DNA of 64,000 nucleotides from Thinopyrum elongatum (Eukaryota > Streptophyta > Magnoliopsida > Poales > Poaceae): contig CM022302.1 of the NCBI GenBank assembly GCA_011799875.1, positions 373,816,775 through 373,880,774 of the forward strand, written 5' to 3'. A program made the translations under genes and the position numbers. Positions 1-12,274 of this stretch are shown piece by piece; position 1 is the first letter of the stretch; each line of letters starts with the position of its first letter. The notes beneath the pieces were generated by a model. That model had not been told where the DNA came from. It saw only the letters and a program-made list of their open reading frames with translations, and searched no databases.

Positions 1-850
1 AAATAATAATCTCACAAGTACCCTGACTAAATACTAGGTTGTAGAGGAGCCGCTTATCATCGTCTTTGGCAATAAAATCATGTGCTAGCATACTAGCATA
101 GTTTAAATATTTAGTGGGTAACAACATCTCCTCCTTCTCATCATGCTTAATGGGTGTCTCTAAATGTTTAGCAAGGCGGGAGGCATAGACACCTCCAAAA
201 ATAGTACCCTTCTTACGGTTTGTGTTTAACCGCCGAGCAACTATAGCGCCCAAACTAAAGTTCTATCGGCATATAAAGCATGGTGCAAAATAGCAAGGTC
301 GAGTGAGCTGAGAGTTCCACTCTCCCCACGACCAGTCAGACATCTCCCGGCAAATAATGCATAGTAACGTAAAACGGGAAAAATGTAAACTAGCAACTCT
401 AGCTTCTGACACTCCTCTCTCTTCCCCCACAGTAGTGTCAGCGATGAAATCTGCCATGTCCCTAGGATGTGGCTCACTGATGCGGCCATCATAAGGTATT
501 TTGCAAACATTGGAAAAATCATATAGTGTCATTTCTTTAGACTCATCATACAAGTGAAATTCTACCATGGGAGCATCCTTCCTAGAATGAAAGCAAAAAA
601 TTTGCACGAAGGTATTGGTGAGTAGGAGATATTGGTCACACTTATCTTGGAGGAAGGTGATAATGCTGGCATTCTCCGGCAAATAATAGAAGTCATCATA
701 AATTCCCGCCTGCTTCAAGAATGTATCACTTGGCCATTCACACGGCCGAACCTCCGCTGCACGTGGAAGGTTGTACTTGGGCTTCCTCTTCTCCTCATTT
801 TCATTTCCTTCTGAATTCCGGCTCTTAGAACCCCTTAACCACCTCCTCAT
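1..850 (-). pseudogene. Athila-type 3' extra ORF (env-position ORF), partial
   Basis: The product starts at a true ATG (848-850, MRRWLRGSKSRN...) and runs about 195 codons in one frame to a stop at 263. Homologous sequence appears to continue to the window edge in another frame, so at least one frameshift is likely. The protein is hydrophilic, with no signal peptide or membrane segment visible in this part. Its position after the protease and before the 3' LTR is where Athila elements carry an extra ORF, sometimes called env-like. I infer the class from position and from resemblance to plant 'ORF-1' sequences, without a domain search. Function unknown. Confidence 0.5.
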
Positions 851-1642
851 GGTGTCTCTTTCCTCTGAAATTTTCTAAAAAATTTAGTGACTCAAAATAA
901 AAGTGAACCAAACTCAACAAAACTAATAGAAACTACTCCCACAAGTGTATAGAGGCTATATCATGCAACAAAACTACTTTGGACCATATAAATTTGACAT
1001 GCAAGCTCAAGAACATAGTCACCACAGCAGCAAAAATTTGTGATATATAAAGCACTATAGCAAAAACTAATTGGACCAACGAAGGAGTCACATACTGATG
1101 AAGAATCCCCCGAAATAGCCTCGGAAACGGAGTTTCGAGCAAGGAGATCAAAAATAGCAGCAAAATGAGCAAGAACACGGGTTTGAGCAATGGTGTGATT
1201 TTTTCTGGAGGAAGACGAAGTGAATGGGTGGCTGGAATAAGTGAGGGGACACACATGGGCCCCACAAGCCACCTAGGTGCGCCCTGGGGGGGGCGCGCCC
1301 TGTGGGCTTGTGGCCCACTGGTGCACCACCCCTGGGGTGTGCTCAGTGCCAAGAATTCTCTAATATTGCATAAAAATCATGCTAAATTTTCTGGGCATTT
1401 GGAGAACTTTTATTTTCTCGTCAAACTTTTTTATTGCATGGATAATTCAGAAAACAGTAAAATACTAGCATTTCTGCTTTATTAATTCTAAGTAACAGAA
1501 AGTAAAAAGTGGGTACAGAAGGTTGTGTTTACTAAATTCATCCATCTCATGCCCATCAAAAGGAATCTATTAACAAGGTTGATCAAGTCTTATTAACAAA
1601 CTTCTTTCGAATGACATGAAACCGGAGAATCTTCGTATAGCA
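851..1642. other. Non-coding interval between protease and 3' ORF
   Basis: No credible coding sequence. It contains a G/C-rich inverted repeat at 1257-1317 like those in the LTRs of this window, and a TATA-like stretch on the minus strand near 1042-1052, both upstream of the ORF that starts at 850. This may be a leader or internal promoter for that ORF (inference). Confidence 0.5.
1257..1317. promoter_or_regulatory. GC-rich inverted repeat with GGCGCGCC core (internal copy)
   Basis: The arms contain cacaagcc (left) and ggcttgtgg (right) around a GGCGCGCC octamer. The same arrangement occurs in the U3 part of the LTRs at 5590-5653, 10459-10516 and 41414-41471. Here it sits inside the element. 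Confidence 0.5.
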
Positions 1643-4411
1643 CTAGGTTACCTCAACGAGGATATGCATGTCCCCAACAATAAGAATATCATATTTCTTT
1701 TTGATAGTAGGAATAGGGAATTTAAAACCTCCAATAGTAATTTTTGAAAAATTTCCAATAGAAATGATACTATTCACTTGAGGTTGTTTCTTCGGAAAGT
1801 GTATCGTATGCTCATTACCATTAACATGAAAAGTGACATTGCCTTTATTGCAATCAATAACAACCCCTACAGTATTCAAAAAGGGTCTACCAAGGATGAT
1901 CGACATACTATCGTCCTCGGGTATATCAAGAATAACAAAGTCTGTGAAGATAGTAACATTTGCAACTACGACAGGCACATCCTCACAAATACCGATGGGT
2001 ATAACGGTTGATTTATCGGCCATTTGCAAAGAGATTTCAGTTGGTGTTCACTTATTCAAATCAAGTCTATGATACAAAGAGAAAGGCATAACACTAACAC
2101 TGGCCCCAAGATCACATAAAGCAGTTTTAACATAGTTTCTTTTAATGGAGCATGGTATAGTTGGTATTCCTGGATCTCCTAGTTTCTTTGGCATTCCACC
2201 CTTAAATGTATAATGAGCAAGCATAGTGGAAATTTCAGTCTCCGGTATCTTTCTTTTATTAGTAATAATATCTTTCATATACTTAGCATAAGGAGACATT
2301 TTCAAAATATTAGTCAAACGTAAGCACAAAAAGACAGGTCTAAGCATTTCAACAAAGCACTCAAATTCTTCATCATCCTTTTTCTTGGATGGTTTAGGAG
2401 GAAAGGGCATGGGTTTCCGAACCCATGGCTCTCTTTCTTTTCCATGTTTCCTAGCAATGAAGTCTCTCTTATCATATCTTTTATTCTTAGGTTGTGGGTT
2501 ATCAAGATCAACAGCAGGTTCTATCTCCACATCATTATCATTACTAGGTTGAGAATCAACATGAACATCATCATTATCATTATTACTAGGTTCATGTTCA
2601 TCACATGATTGTGTTTCAGCATCAGAAATAGAAATATCATTTGGATTCTCAGGTGTGTCTATAACAGGTTCACTAGAAGCATGTAAGGTCCTATCATTTT
2701 TCTTTTTCTTTTTATTATTAGAAGGACTAGGTGCATTAGTATTAATTCTCTGGGAGTCTTGCTCAACTCTCTTAGGATGATCCTCAGGATACAAAGGTTC
2801 CTGAGTCATTTTACCACCTCTAGTCATCACTCTAACAGCATGATCATTCATCTTATTATTCATTTCATTAAGCAAATCATTTTGTGCTTTGAGGACTTGT
2901 TCTACTTGAGTTTTTACCATGGAAGCATGTTTACTAACAAACTTGAGGTCATTAACAGTTCTAAACATATAGTCTCTCAAGTGTTCAAGCATATAAGCAT
3001 TTCGTTTCAATAGTCTACTAACATATGCATTTAAATTCTCCTGTTTAACAATAAAGTTATCAAATTCATCCAAGCATTGACTAGCAGATTTATTATGAGG
3101 AATATCACCTTCATCAAATGTATAGAAAGAATTTACCTCTACTGCCTGTGTCGGGTTATCAAGACCATGTATTTCTTCAATAGGCGGTAAATTCTTAACA
3201 TCTTCAGCTTTAATACCTTTTTCTTTCATAGATTTCTTTGCCTCTTGCATATCTTCGAGACTGAGAAATAGAATACACCTCTTCTTCAGAGTTGGTTTAG
3301 GCAGTGGTTCAGGAATAGTCCAATCATTATCATTACTCAATATACTATTCAATAGTACTTTAGCTTGCTCAATAGTTTGTTCCCTGAAAACACAACCAGC
3401 ACAACTATCTTGGTGGTCCCTAGAAGCATCAATTAGTCCATTATAAAAGATATCAAGTATTTCATTTTTCTTGAGAGGATGATCAGGCAAAGCATTAAGT
3501 AATTGGAGGAGCCTCCCCCAAGCTTGTGGGAGACTCTCTTCTTTAATTTGCACAAAGTTAAATATTTCCTGTAAAGCAGCTTGTTTCTTATGAGCAGGAA
3601 AATATTTTTCAGAGAAGTAATATATCATATCCCGAGGACTACGCACACAATCAGGAGCAAGAGAATTATACCATAACTTAGCATCACCCTTTAATGAGAA
3701 AGAAACAACTTAAGAATATAGTAGTAACAAATTTTTTCGTCATGAGCAAATAGGGTGGCTATATCATTTAATTTAGTGAGATGTGCCACAACAGTTTCAG
3801 ATTCATAACCATGGAAAGGATCAGATTCAACCAAAGTAATTAACTCAGGATCGACAGAGAATTCATAATCCTTATCAGTAACAAAGATAGGTGAAGTAGC
3901 AAACTTAGGATCATATTGCATTCTAGCATTCAAAGATTTTTCTTTCCATTTGCATAGTAGTTTCTTAAGATCATCTCTATCCTTACAAGCAAGAAAGTCC
4001 CTAGCTAGCTCTCCATCCATAAAACATAACCCTCAGGTATAACAGACAATTCATATCTAGGAGTGCTATGTCTAATAGGTGTTTCATATTCTTCAGTTTC
4101 AATAATTTCATCAGTTTCAGAGATATCATCATTTCAGCATTAACTCTAGCAATTTGTTCATCAAGAAATTCACCCAGTGGCACAGTATTATCAAGCAAAG
4201 TAGTAGTATCATCATAAGCATCATGCATAGCAGAAGTAGCATCATCAATTACTTGCGACATATCAGAATCAATAGCAGGTGTACGTGTCGCAAGCTTACT
4301 CAAAACAGAAGGTGAATCAAGTGCAGAGCTAGATGGCAGTTCCTTACCTCCCCTTGTCCTAGAGGAAAAAATCTTGGTTTTGGTATCTTTCAGATTCTTC
4401 ATAGTGATCAA
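1643..4411 (-). pseudogene. gag and aspartic protease of Athila-like element
   Basis: Read from 4411 downward, the product has an acidic N-terminal part, a retrotransposon Gag core at about 3730-3300 (runs such as DPFHGYESE and AWGRLLQLLNALP), a low-complexity Asn/Asp/Lys hinge and an aspartic protease. The protease active site DLGASVSVMP lies near 2100 and the second motif LGRPFLNTVG near 1900. The frame shifts near 4130 and returns near 3690, and a stop falls at about 2030-2048, so the chain is broken. Gag would package element RNA and protease would process the polyprotein. No zinc knuckle, reverse transcriptase or integrase follows. Motifs seen directly; inactivity inferred from the breaks. 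Confidence 0.85.
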
Positions 4412-4451
4412 CAGATATAAATCCCAAGTGACTCAGCAAATAGATCTATGC

Positions 4452-4469
4452 TCCCCGGAAATGGCACCA
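4452..4469 (-). promoter_or_regulatory. Primer-binding site, tRNA-Asp type, diverged
   Basis: On the minus strand this reads TGGTGCCATTTCCGGGGA, 11 bases inside the LTR end. It resembles the tRNA-Asp site typical of Athila elements, with a few substitutions. Confidence 0.75.
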
Positions 4470-4480
4470 GAAAAAGATCA

Positions 4481-5888
4481 TGATAACCCACAAGTATAGG
4501 GGATCGCAACAGTTTTCGAGGGTAGAGTATTCAACCCAAATTTATTGATTCAACACAAGGGGAGCCAAATAATATTCGCGAGTATTAGTAGTTGAGTTGT
4601 CAATTCAACCACACCTGAAAGACTTAATATCTGCAGCAAAGTTTTTAGTAGCAAAGTAGTATGGAAGTAATGGTAACAGTGGCAAAAGTAACAGTAGCAG
4701 TTTGTAGTGATTGTAACAGCAGCACGACAAAAGTAACTTAGCAAAGATCAATATGTGAAAAGCTCGTAGGCATTGGATCGGCAATGATGATTGTGTTGGA
4801 TAATATACATCATGTAGCAGTCATAACCTAGGGCGACACAGAACTAGCTCCAATTCATCAATATAATGTAGGCATGTATTCCGTATATAGTCATACATGC
4901 TTATGGAAAAGAACTTGCATGACATCTTTTGTCCTACCCTCCCGTGGCAGCGGGGTCCTAATGGAAACTAAGGGATATTAAGGCCTCCTTTTAATAGAGA
5001 ACCGGACCAAAGCATTAGCACTTAGTGAATACATGAACTCCTCAAACTACGGTAATAACCGGAAAGAATCCCAATTATTTCACCTTGGGGTATGCGGATC
5101 ATAACACATAATAGGTGTCTACAACTTGCAAGATAGGATCAAGAACTCATATATATTCATGAAAACATAATAGGTTCAGATCTGAAATCATGGCACTCGG
5201 GCCCTAGTGACAAGAATTAAGAATAGCAAAGTCATAGCAACATCAATCTCAGAACATAGTGGATAGTAGGGATCAAGCCCTAACAAAACTAACTCGATTA
5301 CATGATAAATCTCGTCCAACCCATCACCATCCAGCAAGCCTACGATGGAATTACTCACTCACGGCGGTGAGCATCATGAAATTGGTGATGGAGGAAGGTT
5401 GATGATGAAGATGGCGACAGATTCCCCTCTCCGGAGCCCCGAACGGACTCCAGATAAGCCCTCCCGATGAAGAACATGAGGCGGCGGCGGCTCCGTATCG
5501 TAAAACACGATGAATCCTTCTCCTCGATTTTTTTTCTCCGTGAATAGGTACTTATAGGGTTGGAGTTAGGGTCAGAGATGGTCTAGGGGGCCCACAAGCC
5601 TGGGAGGCGCGCCCTGGGGTGGGGGGGGTAGGCGCACCCCCAGGGCTTGTGGCCTCTGGGTGGCCCCCTCTGGTATCTTTTTGCGCCAGTATTTTTTATA
5701 TATTCCACAAAAATTCTCCGTAAATTTTTAGGTCAATCCGAGAACTTTGATTTCTGCACAAAAATAACACCATGGCAATTCTGCTGAAAACAGCGTCAGT
5801 CCGGGTTTGTTCCATTCAAATCATGCAAATTAGAGTCCAAAACAAGGGCAAAAGAGCTTGGAAAAGTAGATACAATGGAGACGTATCA
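4481..5888 (-). repeat. LTR (5') of the Athila-like element, 1408 bp
   Basis: On the plus strand it opens tgataaccca and closes gacgtatca, so on the element's own strand it runs TGATACGTC...GGTTATCA. The primer site abuts its inner end. A TATA-like CTATAAGTACC (minus, 5547-5557) lies about 33 bp below the GC-rich inverted repeat. A closely similar LTR starts at 62892. Confidence 0.9.
5590..5653. promoter_or_regulatory. GC-rich inverted repeat in LTR U3
   Basis: The arms (cccacaagcctggg and cccagggcttgtgg) flank GGCGCGCC and a G-run. It lies about 240-300 bp into the LTR and about 33 bp upstream of a TATA-like box. Confidence 0.6.
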
Positions 5889-6298
5889 TATGTGCATGTA
5901 GTTAAAATTTGAATGACGACCATTAAATTGCTAGAAACTCACTTAATGTCTTAAAAAGGACAAATAAACCCTGAAAATTTCCAAATTTTAGCATGACACT
6001 TGTATTAGTGCATGTTAACGGTACAAAATTTTCTTGTACATTTAAAACACCATCTGTTGCCACTACACTCCAAATTCATCTTTCATAGCTAGTACAAAAA
6101 ATCAACTACATCACACACAGTTGGTTATAGGAACCGTTTGCGATGAAAATTCGTGGGTCTATTTAATTATGAATTCCTCCATAAGCTTCGCCGGCTTCGT
6201 CTTCTCAAGTGTCGGTCAACCTCGAATCCCCGATCCCCATTCCCCATCCCCTTCTTGCAAATAATGACGCTGTGGAGACACTTCATGAGGGCCTGTAC
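5889..6298. other. Intergenic stretch between two retrotransposons
   Basis: AT-rich sequence with no coding potential I can support. Short phrases near 6062-6160 recall subterminal sequence of CACTA transposons, but no terminal repeat or target duplication is visible. If the left LTR starting at 6299 is intact, its left target duplication would be tgtac (6294-6298), which cannot be checked because the partner end is lost. Confidence 0.4.
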
Positions 6299-9200
6299 TG
6301 TTACGCCCCTGCCTAGATCATGCACTAATCATACACACAAACATGCACAATCAAGGCCAGAGACTCGTGAGAAGATATCACAACACAACTCTAGACACAA
6401 ATTCAAACATAAAGCTTTAAATTACAAGACAGGGCCACAAGGACCCGAATACATAAGTCAGTGAAAGCAACAATATTTGAGTACAAACATAATTATTTAA
6501 GTTTGCTTTAAGAAGGCTAGCAAACCAACGACAACTAGATCGAAAAGGCGCATGCCTCCTGACTGGGGCCTCCTAATTACTCCTGGTCGTTAGTCTCCAC
6601 GTAGGAGTAGGCTCCGTCGGTGTAGTAGTGGTCATCGACGGGAGAATCGTACGACGCTGAGTGCCCATACTTATTCCCGTGTGTTGGTTAGTGCGAAAAG
6701 GCCAGAGGCCTACTCAGATCACATATCCAAACCGTTATTGTATTGGGAGCTCACGGAGATGATCTCACGGACTTACGACAAGGGCCAGGCCCATCCCTCT
6801 CTAGGGAGGTCTCTGCCTGCCCGGTCATGCCGCGTCATTAACTCTCGCGGGTTCGCTTGGGGTCTTCCTGACTTGTACAAAGGACTGTAGTAATATTCAA
6901 AGTAACAGTGTGTCCATAACATCAAGGGAATCTAAGGAATCACCGTCGTTAGATTCTCATTTGATGTAAAATGTCAAGGTGAACTCGGAGGAATCACCCT
7001 TGATGGTTCACACTTGAGGTGTTGCATGACAGAGTCACCATCGGGAGTGGTGAGCGAGGAATCACCCTTGGTAAACCACACTCTATGTGCTACACTACAG
7101 AGATATCATCAGAAGTGAGAAACGAGGCTTCACCCTCGACACTCGATAGTAGCTCTGCAGAGTTGTACAACTAAGGGGATGTTGGTGGTGTGTTCGGTCT
7201 CCATACATCGACCACATTGATCGACACATCCGATAGTAAAGCATGGCAACAAGGACAAGGGTGTGAGGCCACTGATGGATCACTAACCAGCCTATACTAA
7301 GCATATAGGACAGGTAAAGTAACAACAACAGGTTACAAAAACAAGCTACGCATAAGAATAGGAGCTATCGAATACAGTAGCAAAATCTAATGCAAGCATG
7401 GGAGAGAAAGAATGGGCGATATAGGAATAATCAAGGGGGGTTTTGCGTGCCTGGAAGCTTTGCTGCAAGTGGCTGAACATATGCAGCGTACTTGTACTCG
7501 GTGGCGTCAGCGTCGGTCTTGGGGTCTACCGGAGAGAAGAGGGGGAAGCAACAGTAAATATAAAGCACACAGATGCAGCACAATGCATGACATGGTGATA
7601 TGCTATGCTAGGGGTGGCCTAATGCAATACTAGGTGTTATAGATGGAGCGGGAAAATATCCGGGAATATTTTCCTGGCTCCAGGCAATTATCGGTCAGTC
7701 GAACCGGAGGGGAAGGTTCCATGTTTGCAGTGTTGGGGGCATGTGGCAGGTAGGTAGATTACATATTCGGATTCCTCTTATTTTTCTGATCATTTTTCAT
7801 ATATAAATTATTTTCATCTGACTTACGGTTATTTTTCTATGATTTTCCAAAGTTTATTGCATTTTTTGAAATTCCTGTGATTGTTTTAATTCGAATTTAA
7901 ACAGTAAAAGGCTATGTGTACCCAGTGGGTACACAACCAGAAGGGATGACACACGGGGCCAGTTGACTTGGTGAACTGCCCAGTCAGCGGGTCAACAGAG
8001 TCAAGATTGACTGAGTCAACCTGGCATGTGGGGCCAAATGTCATAGAAACAGAGTTAGTAAATTTATTTATCCATGTTTTATTAATAGGGGGACCCACAT
8101 GTAAGTGACTAATTAGGGTGGGAGTTAATTAGACCTACCACTAATCTAATCAGGGATTGGCCGCATCGGTTCTGACACAGCCGGCCTGTTGCGGGAGAGA
8201 ATGAGAGGGAATAGACCACACTTTGATTCAGCCATAGGCACGGAGTATACGTACAGGTTGGAGCCGCTCCTAGCCTAGTTTTTTTTTGCATGGTAATACG
8301 TGTCTCGTTCATATCATAATCATGGGGTTGCCCACTACTCTCAGATGTGCGCACGGATACAAACTGCAGCACGACCACCTACTGTACCATAGAGCATCAT
8401 CTATACAAGAGTTCATACAGTACACATAATGTATACACTAACACGGCGACCCACGGTTGGGCACACATGCACACATGTGTGCGGCGTCCATGGCCATGGC
8501 GACCAGGGGAGGCGTAGCACCGGGGGAGCGGGGCATGACCCCGGGCAATAACGGCCCAGATGGGCGCGGCCAGCCACCAACGGGCGCTGACGGGTGTAGC
8601 TGGAGTGGCCAGGGGCGCGCAGTGCATGCAGGGGTTCGAGGCGAGGAGTTCCGGCGGTAGCGAGTGACCGGGGCGGCTGGGCCAGCGCCCAGCAAAGAGT
8701 AGCGGCAACAAGCAGTAGAGAGCAGTAGCAAAGAGCAGCAGAGCAGCGGCAGGGCCACAGCCGCAGCGGTGAAACAAACGGCAGCGACGAGCTTCGGCAA
8801 CAATGGCGGCGGCTACAAGCATGGAAACGAGCGAGGAAGAGAGGGGAAGGACGCGGTGCACACCGTGGAGCAGAAGGGTGGCTCGACGAGGGCTTAGGAG
8901 CAACAGGGGCGGTGTAGTTCGTCGGAGTGGCGTCGATGACCGAAAGCGAGGACGAGCTCGATCCAGTCGAGGTGAGGGTCTCCGGCTTGATCCGGTGCGC
9001 GTTGTCAACGTAAAGGAGGCAGACAAAGCTCCTGGACATGGAGCTAATCGGCGGGAAGCGAGGTGGCCGCGGGATCGACGAGGGCGTGGCGTCGATGTTT
9101 CGAGCACATGATGTGGAGAGGAGATACGAGCGAGGGGAAAGGGGAAAAGCGGCTACGGTTCACTGGGGGTCGCGGGCGACGGTTTTATCCAACATGGGGG

Positions 9201-10415
9201 ACCGGGGATGGCCGGTGATGGCTCGTATCCACGCCAGTATTACCGCGAAGAAGAAGGGATGATGCAGTACAGCTTCGGTAGGTATTTCCCTCAGTTATGA
9301 AACCAACATTATCGAACTAGTAGGAGAACCAAGCAACAATATGTAAACGGTACCTGCACACAAAGAACAAATACTTGCAACCCGACGCGTAAGAGGGGTT
9401 GTCAATCCCTCTCGGGTAAAAGATAGATTGGTTTGTATGATTTTGGATAAATAGATCTCTTGATAAAACAAAATAAAATAAATAAAGAAAAAGTGCAGCA
9501 AGGTATTTTTGGGTTTTTAGAATAATAGATCTGAAAACAAAATCAAATAAAAATAGATCTCAAAGCAAATATGATAAAGAATAGACCTGGGGGCCGTAGA
9601 TTTCACTAGTGGCTTCTCTCGAGAAAATAGCATACGGTAGGTAAACAAATTACTGTTGGGCAATTGATAGAACCTCAAATAATTATGACGATATCCAGGC
9701 AAGGATCATTATATAGGCATCACGTCCAAGATTAGTAGACCGACTCCTGCCTACATCTACTACTATTACTCCACACATCGACCACTATCCAGCATGCATC
9801 TAGTGTATTAAGTTCATGGAAAAATGGAGTAATGCAATAAGAATGATGACATGATGTAGACAAGATCTATTCATGTAGGAATAGACCCTATCTTGTTATC
9901 CTTAATAGCAACGATCAATACGTGTCTTGCTGCCCCTTCTGTCATTGGGAAAGAACACCGCACGACCGAACCCATCACAAAGCACCTCTTCCCATGGCAA
10001 GAAATATCGATCTAGTCGGCCTAACTAAACCAAAGATTTGAAGAAGAAATACGAGGCTATAAGTAATCATGCATATAAGAGATCAAAGAAACTCAAATAA
10101 CTTTCATGGATAAATAGATCTAATCATAAACTCAAAGTTCATCGGATCCCAACAAACACACCGCAAAAAGAGTTACATCAAATAGATCTCCAAGAGACCA
10201 TTGTATTGAGAATCAAAAGAGAGAGAGTGGAAGCCTTCTAGCTACTAACTGCGGACCCATAGGTCTACAATGAACTACCCACGCATCATCGGAGAGGCAC
10301 CAATGAGGATGATGAATCCCTCTGTGATGGTGTCTAGATTGGATCTGGTGGTTCTGGAACTTGCGGCGGCTAGAATTTTGTTTCGTCGACTCCCCTATGG
10401 TTTTTGGATTTTCGG

Positions 10416-10425
10416 GGTATTTATA
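10416..10425 (-). promoter_or_regulatory. TATA box of solo LTR
   Basis: TATAAATACC on the minus strand, about 33 bp downstream of the GC-rich inverted repeat. Probable former start region of the element transcript. Confidence 0.6.
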
Positions 10426-10458
10426 GAGCAAAGAGGCGGTGCGGGAGGCGGCCGAGGT

Positions 10459-10516
10459 GGGCACAGCCCATCAGGGCGCGCCTGGGCCCCTAGGCGCGCC
10501 CAAGTGGGTTGTGCTC
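10459..10516. promoter_or_regulatory. GC-rich inverted repeat in LTR U3
   Basis: Arms gcacagccca and tgggttgtgc enclose two GGCGCGCC octamers (near 10475 and 10493). Confidence 0.6.
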
Positions 10517-10972
10517 TCCTCGGAGCCCCCTCTGGTACTTCTTTGGCCCAACAGGTGTCTTCTCGTCCAGAAAAATTCTCCAAAAAGTTTTGCTGCATTT
10601 GGACTCCGTTTGGTATTGATTTTCTGTGAAGTAAAAAACAAGCAAAAAACAGGAACTGGCACTGGGCACTATGTCAATATGTTAGTCCCAAAAAATGATA
10701 TAAAGTTGCTATAAAATGATTATAAAACATCCAAGAATGATAATATAACAGCATGGAACAAGCAAAAATTATAGATACGTTGGAGACGTATCAGCCGGCA
10801 CGTTGCCAGGGCGCGGCCATGGCGGCCAGATGCCTGCCACGATTCCCCCGCCTCCTGTAGCAGGAGGAAGGAGTAGATACAGGTGGGCTGGGCCGGCTCC
10901 TGTGTCCATGGGCTCAAGTGCATAAGAAGTTTTGGTCATTTTCTTCATTGTTTATTTATATTAGCTACTGTT

Positions 10973-11886
10973 TGTCGTGGGAAACCACGGCCACCTATGG
11001 GGTCATCAACCCCTTGTGGTTCGGTAGGGGGGATGAGCACATTGCACAAAGAGCGGAGAACGTAGCGCAGCACGGAAGAGATCACACGGGCAGTTTTACC
11101 CAGGTTCGGGCCGCCGCGAGGCGTAAAACCCTACTCCTGCTTTGGTGGATTGATGGTGGATTCTAGTCGAAACACAGCGCTCTTGCCCGGCAAGGTTGCC
11201 TCGAGGCGATGGTGGCTACATGCGTACGAGTGTACAAGGGTCTGAATCCTTTCTATGGTTGCCATGGCCCTTCTTTTATAGATCAAGAGGTCACCACAGT
11301 GGCAAATCAGTCATTGTGTACTGATTAGATAGCGAACGGTGCTATCATGCCTAACTCTGCAGTCAAAGCAGAGCGCATAAAATGCGCCGCTTAGTGTCAC
11401 ATCGTGGCGTGCCCGGCAACGGCCACCTTTTCACCTGTCTGCTTGACACGTCTCTGGACGAGTGTCATTTGAAGGTGATTTCCATAGGAAGTGGCTGCCA
11501 CGTGCCAAATAACAGCCACTTAGTCACTTGGGAGCTTGACACCGCACCGATCAATGACTTGCGTCGCTGTGAGGTGGAGCGGTGGAGCCTTGGCGGGGTA
11601 GTTTGCCCTCGTAGTGCCCGACAGGCCTGCCGGGACGGTCCTGAGGCTCGACTTCGGGGCCACCTCGTCCTCGCCAGGCTCGCCTGCCCAGCAAGGGAGG
11701 TTTCTTCTTAGTGGTGTCTTGCTCATTTAGCTTGTCTTACTCTTCTTGATCTGCCCTTTGATTCCTCAAAGAGCTGATCTCTCCTTGCTTGGTCTTGCCT
11801 TGGATATTGCAAGTTGCCGGGCCGGTGATTTGCTGTCCGTGCACAATTCAGGGGGAAACATAACCCCCTGTTTGTGTACCCCCATA
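10973..11886 (-). repeat. 3' LTR (left) of the 7.4-kb element
   Basis: Starts TGTCGTGGGAAACC at 10973. The inner end near 11886 is altered (ccata where the right copy has tgaca). It is followed by a purine-rich tract on the minus strand (complement of agcccccgggcct). Confidence 0.85.
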
Positions 11887-12116
11887 GAAGCCCCCGGGCC
11901 TGAGCCATACGTGTCGCTGGGCACGTTGGGTTAGGCCCCGAACAGTGCATGGACACTTGGCGAGAGAATGCTGCGTGCGCAACGGTTTGTCATGATGACC
12001 AGTCAATCCAACGTCCAGTTCCCGTAATTACTGCGGGTCGTGGGGTAGTGGGGCTGCAATAGTTAATGTGAAATGGTAACTTTCTGAAGAGTCGCACCCT
12101 CCCCCACTTCTTTTCC

Positions 12117-12126
12117 CATAAGAGAG
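12117..12126 (+). promoter_or_regulatory. TATA-like box for the antisense gene
   Basis: cataagagag lies 158 bp before the ATG at 12275. The related gene at 21171 has cataaaaagg 162 bp before its ATG. The conserved spacing supports a dedicated plus-strand promoter. Confidence 0.45.
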
Positions 12127-12274
12127 AAAAGCGCGGAAGGGCTCTGCTCATTCATCGTCTTCCTTGCCCCTCCATCATCTTCTTCCGCAAGCCAAGCGAC
12201 TGTTCTTCCGTTCCACCCTGCCCACCGCCAATCCTCACCCAATTTTCTTCCCATATCCGCTGTAGTTCGAAGAG

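Larger units (their letters stand above)
1..5888 (-). mobile_element. Athila-like gypsy LTR retrotransposon, 5' part (Sabrina/WHAM-like, tentative)
   Basis: The element reads on the minus strand: LTR at 4481-5888, primer site at 4452-4469, gag plus aspartic protease at 1643-4411, a non-coding gap, then a further ORF that runs off the left edge. Reverse transcriptase and integrase, expected between protease and the last ORF in an autonomous element, are absent, so this copy is non-autonomous or internally deleted. The Athila assignment rests on the tRNA-Asp-like primer site, the protease type and the extra 3' ORF. The 3' LTR and the left target duplication lie outside the window. The family name is from memory. 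Confidence 0.85.
9211..10798 (-). mobile_element. Solo LTR of a gypsy element with 5-bp target duplication
   Basis: LTR at 9216-10793 (1578 bp), TGATGG...GTATCA on the plus strand, flanked by gccgg at 9211-9215 and 10794-10798. No internal sequence remains, as expected after recombination between two LTRs. On the minus strand it starts TGATACGTCTCCAACGTATC, has the GC-rich inverted repeat at 10459-10516 and a TATA box (TATAAATACC) at 10416-10425. Confidence 0.92.

Noticed and set aside
5889..6298. Possible CACTA transposon remnant
   Set aside because: No CACTA terminus with an inverted partner and no 3-bp duplication could be found.
8397..9107. A 236-codon Arg/Pro/Ala-rich minus-strand open frame
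   Set aside because: It lies in the G/C-rich part of a long LTR and has overlapping open frames on both strands. The homologous block at 38700-39600 does not preserve the frame.
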